Of a DNA stretch of 64,000 nt, positions 8,630-17,559 are shown in pieces. Under the pieces are notes generated by a model, which did not search any database, had not been told where the DNA came from, and worked only from the letters and a program-made list of their open reading frames with translations. The position numbers and the translations under genes were made by a program. Origin of the DNA: CAVXSP01 sp963764505. GTDB taxonomy: Bacteria; Acidobacteriota; Vicinamibacteria; Vicinamibacterales; SCN-69-37. The stretch is from the NCBI GenBank assembly GCA_963764505.1, contig CAVXSP010000003.1, positions 255,872-319,871 on the forward strand. Reading direction: 5' to 3'. Every line of letters begins with the position of its first letter. Position 1 is the first letter of the stretch.

Positions 8630-9055
8630 CTAACCGGACCTGGCCCTGATTTTCGACACCACGTCCGCCAATGTCGTCTGCCTCAGATCCCTACGGACGG
8701 CCTCCTGAGTGCCAACCAGCACGTCGCTCATGACTTCCTTGATGTTACAGCTCACGACACACTCCTTCGTTTTGGGATAGGCATGGATGGCAAAAGCATC
8801 TGGAGGGTTTACCGCAGAGTAGATGTCTAAGAGGGAAATACTCTTTGGGCTTCGTGCCAGGCCATAACCACCCGACCTACCAACAGTCGTCTTAGCCAGC
8901 TTCGCCTTCGAGAGTTTAACGAGGATTCTCTTAACGAAAACCGGGTTTGCATTCACGCTGCCTGCGAGAATTTCCGACGTGAAAACTCCCTCGTGATGTG
9001 CGATTGCCGCCAGTACGTGGACGGCAATCGAAAATTGAGTGTTTACGGAAGCCAT
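8630..9055 (-). CDS. Rrf2-family transcriptional regulator
   Basis: DNA-binding repressor/sensor of 141 residues. The N-terminal winged helix is typical (SIAVHVLAAIAHHEG, NPVFVKRILVKLSKAKL, GRSGGYGLAR). The sensory region has a Cys pair, CVVSC, fewer than the three cysteines that hold the Fe-S cluster in IscR or NsrR, so a thiol-based sensor like YwnA/HypR is more likely (inference). It is on the same strand as the SDR gene, 60 bp upstream of it, and a 23-bp palindrome overlaps its own promoter region, indicating autoregulation. Confidence 0.92.
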   Translation of the reverse strand: MASVNTQFSIAVHVLAAIAHHEGVFTSEILAGSVNANPVFVKRILVKLSKAKLAKTTVGRSGGYGLARSPKSISLLDIYSAVNPPDAFAIHAYPKTKECVVSCNIKEVMSDVLVGTQEAVRRDLRQTTLADVVSKIRARSG

Positions 9056-9057
9056 TT

Positions 9058-9080
9058 ATGGATACTATATTAGTATCCAT
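9058..9080. promoter_or_regulatory. Rrf2 operator palindrome
   Basis: ATGGATACTA and TAGTATCCAT are perfect 10-bp arms around TAT. The site ends 3 bp before the Rrf2 start codon at 9055 and so would block its transcription or leader when occupied. The same arm sequence recurs at 8606-8614 in front of the SDR gene. Confidence 0.75.
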
Positions 9081-9144
9081 ATTGGATGCAAGAGCAAAAC
9101 GAGCGGTCGCTTTTGGGCCCGTCACACCCGCCGCCGTCGTCCAC

Positions 9145-9168
9145 TCGCGGAGACGCTGGGGATGTCCC
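9145..9168. repeat. Inverted flank of IS256 element, left
   Basis: The sequence TCGCGGAG...CTGGGGATGTCCC has an inverted counterpart at 10576-10599, just outside the other end of the IS256-type element. The two differ at only three or four positions. They are either old outer ends of a larger element or halves of a hairpin into which the element inserted. Confidence 0.6.
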
Positions 9169-9174
9169 TCTGAT

Positions 9175-10569
9175 TGTTGAAAATTGAAAGCGGCGGCTCC
9201 TCACTGCTCGTGATACCACGAGTGGTGACTAAGCCCGAGGCCAAGGCCTCTCAGAAGGAGCCGCCGTGAAGAAGTCTCACATAGCCCGTTCCGTTCCCCA
9301 AGACGAAACCCCACTGCGTCACTTGCCCTTGGTCGATCTGTTAGTCGATACGCGGACCGAGCTGCTGGAACTCGTCACGCGATCGGGCCTGAAGGTCCTC
9401 GGTGCCATGCTCGAGGAGGATCGCACCGCGGTCTGTGGCCCACGGTACGCCCACGAGCCCGATCGGCCGGCGAGTCGGGCCGGCACCGTCCGCGGCGAGG
9501 TCGTGCTGGGCGGCCGCAAGGTCATCATTCAGCGACCGCGCGTGCGGACGGCGGCGGGCGAAGTGCCCCTGCCGACCTTCCAGACCATGGCGCAGCGAGA
9601 TCCGCTGGATCGCCGCGTGGTCGAGCAGATGCTCGTCGGCGTGGCCACGCGGCAGTACGTCCGGAGCTTGGACCCGGTGCCGGCCGACGTGCCCAGCCGT
9701 GGCACGAGCAAGAGCGCGGTGAGCCGCCGCTTCGTGGCGAAGACCCAGGCCCAACTGGAAACGTGGCAGGCGCGGCCGTTGGAGGATTTGGCGCTCGCGG
9801 TCTTGCTGCTCGACGGCGTGCACGTCGGCGAGCACTGCCTCATCGTGGCCGTGGGCGTCACGGAAGACGGCACGAAACACGCGTTGGGCCTCTGGGACGG
9901 CTCGACGGAAAACAGCACCGTGTGTCAGAGCTTGCTCGCGAATCTGCAGAGTCGAGGCCTGCGCACCGATCGGAGTCTGCTCGTGATCCTCGATGGCTCA
10001 AAGGCCCTGCACAAGGCCGTCCGGATGATGTTTGGCGAGGCCGCGCTCGTCCAGCGATGTCACGTTCACAAACTGCGCAACGTGCTCGACCATCTGCCGG
10101 ACCGACAGCGCCCGTGGGTCAAGGCGATCCTGCAACGCGCCTATCGCCAGGACGACGTCGCGACGGCGAAACGCCTGCTGCAGGATCTGGCGCGCCGACT
10201 GGACGGCGAGTATCCCAGTGCCGCCGAGAGTGTGCGCGAAGGCCTGGAGGAGACGCTCACCATCATCGGGCTGCGGCTCTCGCCGGCCTTGCGGCGCTCG
10301 CTGAGTACAGACGAATGCCGCCGAGAGTCTCATCAGTCGGACGCGACACGTGAAGCGGAATGTGAAGCGCTGGCGCGGCGGGCAGATGGTGCTACGCTGG
10401 GTCGCCGCCGGCGTCCTTGAAGCCGTCAAAGGCTTCCGTCGTCTGAAAGGTCACAAGGAAATGCCGACGCTGGTGACGGCGCTCCGCGTGCGCGATCAGC
10501 AGCTCGGATTCGTGAAGGCCGTGGAGAACGTCGCGTAGTCGTCACCTGAGCCGCCGCTGAATTTCAACA
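9175..10569 (+). mobile_element. IS256-family insertion sequence
   Basis: Terminal inverted repeats begin TGTTGAAA(A)TT and run into CGGCGGCTC on both sides (9175-9199; complement of 10548-10569). Length 1395 bp with one transposase gene. I cannot see the 8-9-bp target duplication usual for the family; instead the flanks are inverted copies of each other (9145-9168 and 10576-10599). Confidence 0.88.
9266..10538 (+). pseudogene. IS256-family (mutator-type) transposase, frameshifted
   Basis: DDE transposase. Two catalytic aspartates are seen in LLLDGVHVGE and ILDGSKALHKAV, followed by QRCHVHKLRNVLDHLP. An extra G near 10308 shifts the frame just before the conserved NAAESL block that carries the catalytic Glu; the remainder (TRHVKRNVKRWRGGQM, then VENVA and stop at 10538) is in the next frame. 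The uncorrected frame ends at 10420 with a scrambled tail, so the enzyme should be inactive. Confidence 0.9.
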
Positions 10570-10705
10570 GGCGCCGGGACATCCCCAGACGCTCCGCGAA
10601 CCACCGAGTCTCAATACTGCGGCGATGACCAGCATGCGAAAGATGTCGCCACCGCGTTGGTTCGCGGCGTCGGCTTTCACGGCGTGAACCTTCGTCCAAT
10701 CGCAG

Positions 10706-10732
10706 CCAGTTGCGGAAATGGTCCAGTGCGGC
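10706..10732 (-). repeat. 27-bp repeat, copy 3
   Basis: 25/27 match to 5394-5420. On the minus strand it reads WAALDHFRNWL inside a longer open stretch (10496-10750), again the only recognisable part of a lost gene. Confidence 0.5.
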
Positions 10733-10823
10733 CCAGACGCCGCAAGTCACTGAGGATCAACAGCTTATCGACTCGTCTGCGTACTCATCACGTAAGTTGT
10801 TGATTTTACAGGCTTTAACGAGC

Positions 10824-10869
10824 TGGCTCCTCGGGCTGGACTCGAACCAGCAACCCTCCGGTTAACAGC
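10824..10869 (-). repeat. tRNA-Asn 3' fragment, distal attachment site
   Basis: 46 bp identical to 15259-15304, the 3' part of the intact tRNA-Asn gene from the CCA end through the anticodon. It cannot make a tRNA. Such a displaced 3' end is what tyrosine-integrase islands leave, so 10824 and 15304 are read as the island borders. No integrase gene remains between them. Confidence 0.85.
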
Positions 10870-11044
10870 GAGTTCTCCCCAGTCTTGCCGCGAATTGCAG
10901 TGTTATGCCGAAGGCTGCCGGGAGTTGCTGAAGCCTTGTCCCCTCAGAAACTTGCGAGTTGCTGGCTGATGCTTGTTGTTAACGCGTGTAGCCGGAGGAT
11001 GCATCCACCAAACGGCACGAAAACGGCACGCGTCGCAACCGCCC

Positions 11045-11443
11045 TTACGATGAACCTGCCTCCATCGGTGCGTTCTGCGGAATCGGTGGCCGCAGCAAAT
11101 GAACAACGGCGTCCAGTACCCGCGCCAACGCTTCCGGCGTGAGGCTCGCAACTGCAGTCGTGATGATGGCTTCGTTCGCCGTGAAGATCTTCCCCGGTCG
11201 AGCGAAGCTGATCACCCGCAGGGAACCCGTGGCCAGGTCGGTGCTGGCGATGGTGACGGCGCGTTCGTCGCCGTACGATTTGCTCGTGACTTGACAGAGC
11301 ACGGCGTCGCCTCGACCGGCGTCGGCCAGCACGACAGCCGGACGCAGTTTCGATCGAGACAGATCCGAGAAAGGGAATCGAACGAGAACTACCGCACCGG
11401 TTGCAGGTGTGCCCACGCCGCGTCCTCCTCGGCTCGATCCCAA
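11045..11443 (-). CDS. PemK/MazF-family toxin
   Basis: Probable mRNA-cleaving endoribonuclease of a type II toxin-antitoxin pair. The fold signature is clear: VVLVRFPFSDLSRSKLRPAVVL, then VTSKSYGDERAVTI and ISFARPGKIFTANEAII. The ATG at 11443 gives a long 55-bp overlap with the antitoxin; a GTG about 27 bp further in is a likely alternative. It lies inside the tRNA-Asn island, near the distal att site. Confidence 0.85.
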   Translation of the reverse strand: MGSSRGGRGVGTPATGAVVLVRFPFSDLSRSKLRPAVVLADAGRGDAVLCQVTSKSYGDERAVTIASTDLATGSLRVISFARPGKIFTANEAIITTAVASLTPEALARVLDAVVHLLRPPIPQNAPMEAGSS

Positions 11444-11601
11444 TCCTCGGAGAGCACAGCCTCGCTGAGGAGTGCTGTCTCCGCGACCGGTGCCTCCTCG
11501 AGGATGGTCACGATGGCACGCCGGGCAGAAGAAGGACGGACGGGTTCAAGGAGGCTCACCTGCCCGTTTTCGTCGATGATGGCTTCGACTGTTCTGATCA
11601 T
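11389..11601 (-). CDS. Antitoxin partner of the PemK-type toxin
   Basis: A 70-residue protein with a beta-rich start (IRTVEAIIDENGQVSLLEPV) and an acidic C-terminal tail (LSEDWDRAEEDAAWAHLQP), as in small AbrB-like or DUF104-like antitoxins. It precedes and overlaps the toxin gene on the same strand, the usual order. GAGGAGCGGC directly before the ATG at 11601 serves as ribosome-binding site. Confidence 0.8.
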   Translation of the reverse strand: MIRTVEAIIDENGQVSLLEPVRPSSARRAIVTILEEAPVAETALLSEAVLSEDWDRAEEDAAWAHLQPVR

Positions 11602-12093
11602 TGCCGCTCCTCCCGCTCAGTGTAGCTGACCCGGCGCCCACCGTGACGCGACGCCTCGGCCGGCTGGGCGCCCCAGGTTACGCGGTATCGTCCAGTAGGC
11701 GTAGCAGAAGGCGCCGACTCCGATCGGACGTAACCGAAGAGCGCGCGGCCGGCCTCCACGTCTGCCGCGCAAAAGGAGTTCGATGGCTGGTGTGCCTCTG
11801 TCTCGCGCACTCTGTGGTGGAATTGACACGGTACAGGGTGATTGTGACCTCTGCCTGCTCTTGATCCGCAGATCCGGTGGAAAGAGCATGAAACTCACTC
11901 GGCGCCAGTTTCGGAGAAGGAAGACCTCGAAGGGGCGACGCGCGCTGAACGCATTCCGCCGTCCCCGGCGTCGGACGAAGATCAGGCTGCCGTCGAATTC
12001 GCAGGCTTCGACGAAGATCTCGTGTCGAAACTGACGTTCCAACTCGGGATCCTGGACTCGCCGCTCGGACCAGCGAGTTGGAGATGGAGATTC
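11602..12093. other. 492-bp stretch without a recognisable gene
   Basis: Both strands have short open frames with unnatural composition (Arg-rich, no domain signature). Nothing is supported here; it may hold remains of island genes between the toxin-antitoxin pair and the helicase-nuclease relic. Confidence 0.5.
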
Positions 12094-14918
12094 TCAGGCT
12101 CGCCGGCGAATAGACATGTCGAGCGACCGAAGAATCGCGTCCAGCACCGTATCCAGGTCCTTGCCGAGATCCTCCGCGAGGAAGCGCAAGACCGTGTACC
12201 CGTTCTCCTGCAGGAGGCGGTCCTTATGCCGATCTCGACGATAGGCTTCAGTGTCGCCGAGATGCAGCGCTCCATCGACTTCGACGGCGATACGAGCGTC
12301 TTCGCAGAGAAGATCGATTTCCATGCGGCCCTGGCCGTCGAATGCAATCGCAAGCTCAGCGTTGAGGCGAAAGCGACCGTGCGTCTGCGCGAGCGTCTCC
12401 AGCCGCCGATAGAGAAACGCCTCACTGGCGCTCCGCGCTCGGGCGGCCCCTTCGGCCTCCGAGGGAATGGGCCGAGCGGCCTCGACGAACAGTCGGGCGA
12501 GCGGGACTTCGACGCCGTCGCGAATGAGCCGACGGACGCTCGCGGCGTAGTCGCGTTTCCAGAGCGGGTCGGACGGAAGATGGACGTCGGCGGGCCAACC
12601 GGGGATGGCGCTGGCCGGCAGGACGATCTCATAGCCCAGAGACTCGTACCCCTGGCACCGCCGGTCGAACATCCTCGACAGCATGCGCACGTTGAGGTCG
12701 GCATAGTCGTAGACGCGAACATCCCGTTTGCCGTCGCACAGCCGATGGAGCCGTCCCACATACTGCGCGACCGTCCCTCGCCACGAGACCGGGAGCGTGA
12801 GGAATAACGTGTCGAGGCGCGCGTCGTCAAACCCCTCGCCAATGTACTTGCCCGTGCCCAGCAGCACCCGTTCGTCGTCAGCCGGGATGCCGGCAAGCTG
12901 TCCGGCGACCGCCTGCACGCTCTTTCTTGCCTCGTCCGCCTCGGAGCACGACGACATGGCGAACACGTCCAGTCAGTTGGATCGCAAACCATTCCAGGTG
13001 CTCCTGGCGTTCGGTCAGGATCAGCGGCGACCGGCCGGCCCGAACGACCTCGAGCACGTCGTCAGAGATGGCCCGGTTGCGGTGCTCGTCGTCGAACAAG
13101 TTCTGCGTAGAGCGATTGAAACTGGATCCGCTTGTCCGACGCCGCGAGTCCGTGAGCTGACAAAGCCGGTCGGCCGGACGATGACGCTGTGCCGGAATGG
13201 CCGCAGCGCCGCCTGCGCCTTGGCGTCGACTCGATGTCGCACGGGCCCGCACTGCATGAAGATGATCGGGTGATGTCCGTCCTTGCGGGTGACGGTCGCG
13301 GACAGTCCGAGGACGAACCGTGCCTTTGCGCGGCGCGCGACCTGCTCGAAGCTCTGTGCCGACAGGTGATGGCACTCGTCGACGATCAGATGGCCGTAGT
13401 CGCCAAGGCGATCGTCGACCACGCCCTTCCGGATCAGGCTCTGAATGATGGCGACATCGATCTGCCCGGTGGGCGTGTTCCGGCCGGCGCCGATTCGCCC
13501 AATCGACGACTTCGGCACATTCAGAAACGACGAGAGCCGTTCGATCCACTGGTCAAGCAGTTGACGCCGGTGAACGAGCACGAGCGTGTTCACGCCGCGC
13601 TTGGCGATCAGCCACGCGGCCAGCACGGTCTTCCCGAACGCCGTCGTGGCGGCCAGCACGCCGGTCTCGTGCGCCAGCGAGCGCATCAGCGGCCTACTGT
13701 TGGTCGGGTCGAAGCGTGCCCTGGAACGTCGACGTTGATGGCGCTGGCCTGCCACTCGCTCGTCACGAACCGTGAACGGAATCTCGAGATCCTTCAGGAA
13801 CTGCCCGACATCGTCCGAGACAGCCGCGCGGCAGGCCGATGTGCGCCGAGTGATCCTCCGCTCCGGAAATGATGCGCGGCTTGCCATACGTCGGCAGCCG
13901 CATCGCCTGGGCTCGATAGAACTCCGGATTCTGAAACGCGGCAAGCCGGATCAACTGGTTTCGCAACCAGGGGCTCAGCCCGTCTTTGGCGATGTAGATC
14001 TCGTTGCCGAGGACCAGTTCGATCGACCGCGGCAGATCGCCGGCAATCGGGCGGAATGGCACGGCGCACGCGATGGGGGCGCCTTCCACGGCTCGCCATC
14101 CTCATCGTCCACGGGGAGGCGGAGGCCGACGATCTGGCCTCGCCGCTCGCCATCCGCGACGATCTGGTCGACCTGCGGCGCGATTCAGCGGGCGGATGCC
14201 GGACAGAAACGCCCACTGATCGGCGTGAGGCACGAGTTGGTCGTCGACGAAGACGCTGTTGCCGCGCTCGCGAGCGTGCTTTCTGCAGCGGCAGCGCGAT
14301 CAGATTTCCAAACCCGCCCTGCGGCAACGTGTCCTGGCTCGGAAAGAACCGATCGTAGGACTGGAATCCGATGTCCGGCCGCCGTTCCATGGATTCGGTC
14401 AGCACGTACGAACCCAGCCGCCGAGCCAAGGCCGCCGGAATGGCCTCGGCGAAGAAGAACCACACGTGCGCTCCGCGCCCCGAGCGTGACCGCTCGAGCG
14501 CGACCGGCAGATTCATCTCGCGGCAGGTGTCCGTGAACGCGCGAGCGTCATCCTCCCAGCTTTGCTTGTCGAAATCGATCGCCAGGAAGAAACAGGTCTC
14601 GTCGAGCAGCATCGGATAGACGCCGGCGACGAACGGCTGCCCGGTGTCGTCGTGACCCGACAGATGCCAATGAACGACGGCTTCATTGAGAGAGAGGAAT
14701 CGACGGTTCGAACAATCGGCGCACTTTATTCGCGGTTTCTCGCAGACGCCGCGAACCCATTCGTTCGCACAGGCCGGCGCGTACCCTGACTTTCCGGTCT
14801 TCCGGCTCTCGTATCGGCGCGGGTAGACGTCGTCTCGCCCGCGGAACAGCGATCGAAAGAGCGCGATCTTTGCGTCCGGCGGAGACTGCTGCGTGACGAT
14901 CAGTTTGAGCGACTGCAC
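12094..14918 (-). pseudogene. TOTE-type primase - SF2 helicase - nuclease, decayed
   Basis: One gene of about 940 codons broken into pieces. Order: N-terminal Cys-rich segment and archaeo-eukaryotic primase domain, in frame from 14918 to about 14290 (DVYPRRYESRKTGKSGYAP, catalytic IDFDK, SGRGAHVWFFF); then blocks in other frames (FVDDQLVPHADQWAFLSGI; SIELVLGNEIYIAKDGL); helicase motor with TAFGKT, DECHH and SATVTRKDG (about 13680-13280); helicase C-terminal GEGFDD...QYVGRLHR; and a DUF559/Vsr-like nuclease end (EIDLL...IAVEVDGALH) in the frame 12966-12094. At least five frame changes and an in-frame TAG near 13695 separate them. This architecture is that of the AEP-TOTE proteins proposed as conflict/defence systems. 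It fills most of the tRNA-Asn island. Confidence 0.85.
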
Positions 14919-15258
14919 GCCCGGATCCGACCCTCGACCTTCATCCTAACCGTACAACGCGTGACGCCGTTCTTCCCGTGGGTCAGCGACGCCGCCCGCA
15001 ACGGCCGCCGACACGGCGTCAGAGTCGCTGGCGTCGGGCATTCAGAGTGAACACGTTGGATTCGTCGATGAGCAAGACCACCTTGCGCCTTCGCTTCGTT
15101 CACGTAGTCCCTAGTTAAGATCAAACCTTCCGGTTTTTGACCGGATATTCTGAGGACTTTCTCTCTGAAATTGCGCCTGTTTTGTGCGACGTAAACGGCC
15201 AATAAACGGCACGCCCATTTCTAAGTGATTCGCGGTCGTTCGTAAGTTATTGCAGGAT
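14919..15258. other. Island end next to tRNA-Asn, no gene
   Basis: The 340 bp between the primase start and the tRNA 3' end would normally hold attachment-site DNA or an integrase. I find neither an integrase motif nor any other gene. CGTAAGTT occurs here and also beside the distal tRNA fragment (about 10796). Confidence 0.5.
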
Positions 15259-15333
15259 TGGCTCCTCGGGCTGGACTCGAACCAGCAACCCTCCGGTTAA
15301 CAGCCGGATGCTCTGCCATTGAGCTACCGAGGA
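15259..15333 (-). tRNA. tRNA-Asn (GTT)
   Basis: Reads as a complete cloverleaf on the minus strand: acceptor TCCTCGG pairing with CCGAGGA, D-arm with AGCTCAATGGCAGAGC, anticodon loop CTGTTAAC with anticodon GTT, T-arm GCTGGTTCGAGTCCAGC, discriminator G and encoded CCA. Its 3' 46 bp is duplicated at 10824-10869, marking it as the integration target of the island to its left. Confidence 0.97.
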
Positions 15334-15745
15334 ACGGTGGCGCGTGCAGCGGGTGGCGGGCGCTCGACCCGCCGAATCCCGCTCAGCAGGACCCTCAATT
15401 CTAGTGGGACCGGGCGCCCCCGCGCAACACGCGGCCGCGACCCGCGGCGCCGCGTCCCGTCCGAGACACCCGCCCGTGCGCGAACCACGAACGCCAGCGG
15501 CCGCCCGTCAGCTTCAGCCGCAGCGCCGTCACCTCACCGGAGCACCGTCGCCTGCCCGTTCGAACAGCGGCTCGGCGATTGCTCGCTCGGATGCCCGTGT
15601 ATCGAGGCACGACCGCACACGGGCCGTCGTGCACTGAACGACGCCGCTCGGCCACACACCCGCCGTGGCCTCCGCGCCCTCGAGACTGGCGCAGCCATTG
15701 CACCCGGGTCAGCGATCCGATATTTCCCCGGGGAGGTCACGAGTC
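15334..15745. other. 412-bp upstream spacer, no gene seen
   Basis: GC-rich sequence between tRNA-Asn and the DJ-1/PfpI gene. Open frames here are out-of-frame or antisense noise. The promoter of the downstream gene must lie here; no box is convincing. Confidence 0.5.
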
Positions 15746-16327
15746 ATGGCGAAAGCACTGCAAGGCAAGCGCGTCGCGGCCCTCGTCGAGAACGGCTTCG
15801 AGCAGATCGAGCTCCTCGAGCCGAAGGGCGCCCTCGAAGCGGCCGGCGCGACCGTGGACGTGATCTCGCCGCGCCCGGGCAAGGTGCGCGGATGGAACCA
15901 CACGGAGTGGGGCGACGAGGTGAACGTCGACCGCGCGCTCGACCAGGCCATGCCGGGCGACTACGACGCGCTGCTCCTGCCCGGCGGCGTGATGAATCCC
16001 GATCGCCTGCGCACCAACGAGAAGGCCGTCCGGTTCGTCCGGCAGATGTTCGACGACGGCAAGCCGATCGCCGCCATCTGCCACGGCCCGTGGACGCTCG
16101 TCGAGGCCGACGTCGTCCGCGGCGCGCGAATGACGTCGTGGCCGTCCCTCCAGACCGACCTGAGGAACGCCGGCGCCGACTGGGTCGACGAGACGGTCGT
16201 CGTCGATCGCGGCATCGTGTCGTCCCGCAAGCCGGACGACATCCCCGCGTTCAACGAGAAGATGATCGACCTCTTCAAGGCCGGCCGTCAGGCGGCCGCG
16301 GGACGCACTCACGCGACGCGAGGCTGA
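15746..16327 (+). CDS. DJ-1/PfpI-family protein (type 1 glutamine amidotransferase fold)
   Basis: A 193-residue cytosolic stress-type protein. The nucleophile-elbow Cys is in AAICHGPWTL, preceded by ALLLPGG and followed by TSWPSLQTDLRNAGA, the PfpI/YhbO pattern. Family members have been reported as proteases or as glyoxalase/deglycase-like enzymes. ATG 15746 follows GGGGAGG at 15730-15736 and is preferred to the upstream open frame. It is convergent with an OsmC gene, both fitting a detoxification role. Confidence 0.93.
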   Translation: MAKALQGKRVAALVENGFEQIELLEPKGALEAAGATVDVISPRPGKVRGWNHTEWGDEVNVDRALDQAMPGDYDALLLPGGVMNPDRLRTNEKAVRFVRQMFDDGKPIAAICHGPWTLVEADVVRGARMTSWPSLQTDLRNAGADWVDETVVVDRGIVSSRKPDDIPAFNEKMIDLFKAGRQAAAGRTHATRG

Positions 16328-16339
16328 GGCCCGTCGTTT

Positions 16340-16780
16340 TTACGTGGCCGATGCCTCGACCTGAATATCGAGGCTGCCGCGCAGGGCGTTCGAGACCGGA
16401 CACCCTTTCTCGGCCTCCTTCGCGAACGCCGGGAAGTCCGCCGGCGCCATGCCCTTCAGGCCCGCCGCCGACACGACCAGCTTCGACGTCGTGATCTTGA
16501 TGCCGGCATCGCCCTTGTCCGCCGTAATCGTGCAGGTGACCGTCGTCTTGTCGATCGACCCGCCCTTCTTGCCGATCGCCGCGTTGACCACCATCGCGTA
16601 GCAGACGGCGTGCGCGGCCGCCATCAGCTCCTCCGGGCTGGTCTGGCCCTCCGGATCGCCGATGCGGTGCGGAAACGTGACCGGGACGGTGAACGCGCCG
16701 GTGCCGGCCTTGGCCTCGCCCGATCCGTCCATCAGCGAGCCCTTCCAGTTGACGGTGGCATTGCGGGAAAACGTCGCCAT
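16340..16780 (-). CDS. OsmC-family peroxiredoxin
   Basis: Reduces organic hydroperoxides with a catalytic Cys pair. Both conserved cysteines are seen, in AAHAVCYAMVV and KGCPVSNAL, with SPEELMAAAHA before the first. 146 residues is the normal length. The start at 16780 follows GAAGGAG at 8-bp distance; the longer open frame upstream has no homology. It ends 12 bp from the convergent DJ-1/PfpI gene. Confidence 0.94.
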   Translation of the reverse strand: MATFSRNATVNWKGSLMDGSGEAKAGTGAFTVPVTFPHRIGDPEGQTSPEELMAAAHAVCYAMVVNAAIGKKGGSIDKTTVTCTITADKGDAGIKITTSKLVVSAAGLKGMAPADFPAFAKEAEKGCPVSNALRGSLDIQVEASAT

Positions 16781-16811
16781 TGCGTGACTCCTTCTGAAAC
16801 AAATGCAAGGG

Positions 16812-17435
16812 TCAGCCCCGAGCGTTCCGGACCTTCCTCGCCCCCAGCTTCGTCGTCGTCGCCAGCTGCACGACGGCACCGACGATCGCGACCCCGATCC
16901 AGACAATGAAGAACCACCATCGGTTCGGCGCGGGCTCCAGCGGAGAGAGCGACCACGCGCCTGCCGCGGCGAGTTGTGCCGGCGCCCGGCTCCAGAGCGA
17001 AAGCGCCCCGACGATCCCGGTCCACGAGCCGCCGAGCGCCGTGCCGAAGACGACGACGTATCGCGCGACCGAGAGCGCGAGCAGCGCGCCGACCACGGCG
17101 ACGACGACGAGCACGGCCGTCGGCGGATCGTGGTGGCGCATGATCTGCCAGACCCAGTGGAGCGCCAGCGACGCCAGGCCCCCGCCGACCAGCCCGACGC
17201 CGATGAAGTAAGCGGCCACCATCAGTGCGGCGCCGACCAGCCCGCCCACGATCGCCGCGGCGATCAGGGCGAACGTGCTCATGTGCCCCACGATCGAGAT
17301 CGTGACGGCCGCCCCCACCATGAAGCCGTAGATGCCGAGCACGACCCGGAACAGCCGGTAACCCGCGAAACACGCCATGAGACCGCCGACGAGCAGGATG
17401 ACCGCCACCGGCGTGGCGTACACAACGGGAAGCAC
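16812..17435 (-). CDS. DUF4203-type multi-pass membrane protein
   Basis: 207 residues with about six or seven hydrophobic segments and Gly-rich turns (VGGLMACFAGYRLFRVVLGIYGF, GAAVTISIVG), matching DUF4203/TMEM198-like proteins. Function is unknown. It is upstream of the OsmC gene on the same strand with a 31-bp gap, so the two may share a transcript. Confidence 0.75.
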   Translation of the reverse strand: MLPVVYATPVAVILLVGGLMACFAGYRLFRVVLGIYGFMVGAAVTISIVGHMSTFALIAAAIVGGLVGAALMVAAYFIGVGLVGGGLASLALHWVWQIMRHHDPPTAVLVVVAVVGALLALSVARYVVVFGTALGGSWTGIVGALSLWSRAPAQLAAAGAWSLSPLEPAPNRWWFFIVWIGVAIVGAVVQLATTTKLGARKVRNARG

Positions 17436-17502
17436 CTCCGGAGTCTATGACAACAACGGCGTCGTCCGGAACTGACGCGCGTCGTCCGGCGACAAGAGCC
17501 GG

Positions 17503-17545
17503 CCCACAGCCCACAGCCCATAGCCCCTAGCCCACAGCCCGCACT
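17503..17545. repeat. Heptanucleotide tandem repeat (CCCACAG type)
   Basis: Six imperfect 7-bp units (CCCACAG, CCCACAG, CCCATAG, CCCCTAG, CCCACAG, CCCGCAC) lie 15 bp before the start of the flippase-like gene. Two more spacers in the window hold heptad arrays of other sequence (20562-20690, 31572-31627). Confidence 0.8.
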
Positions 17546-17559
17546 ATCCTGTCTCCTCC

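Noticed and set aside
10824..10869. Second functional tRNA-Asn
   Set aside because: The 5' half is missing; only the 3' 46 bp match.
11598..12042. 141-codon minus-strand frame between antitoxin and TOTE relic
   Set aside because: Arg-rich, no domain, no ribosome-binding site; typical of spurious frames in GC-rich DNA.
14919..15258. Integrase gene beside tRNA-Asn
   Set aside because: Looked for tyrosine-recombinase motifs on both strands; none found.
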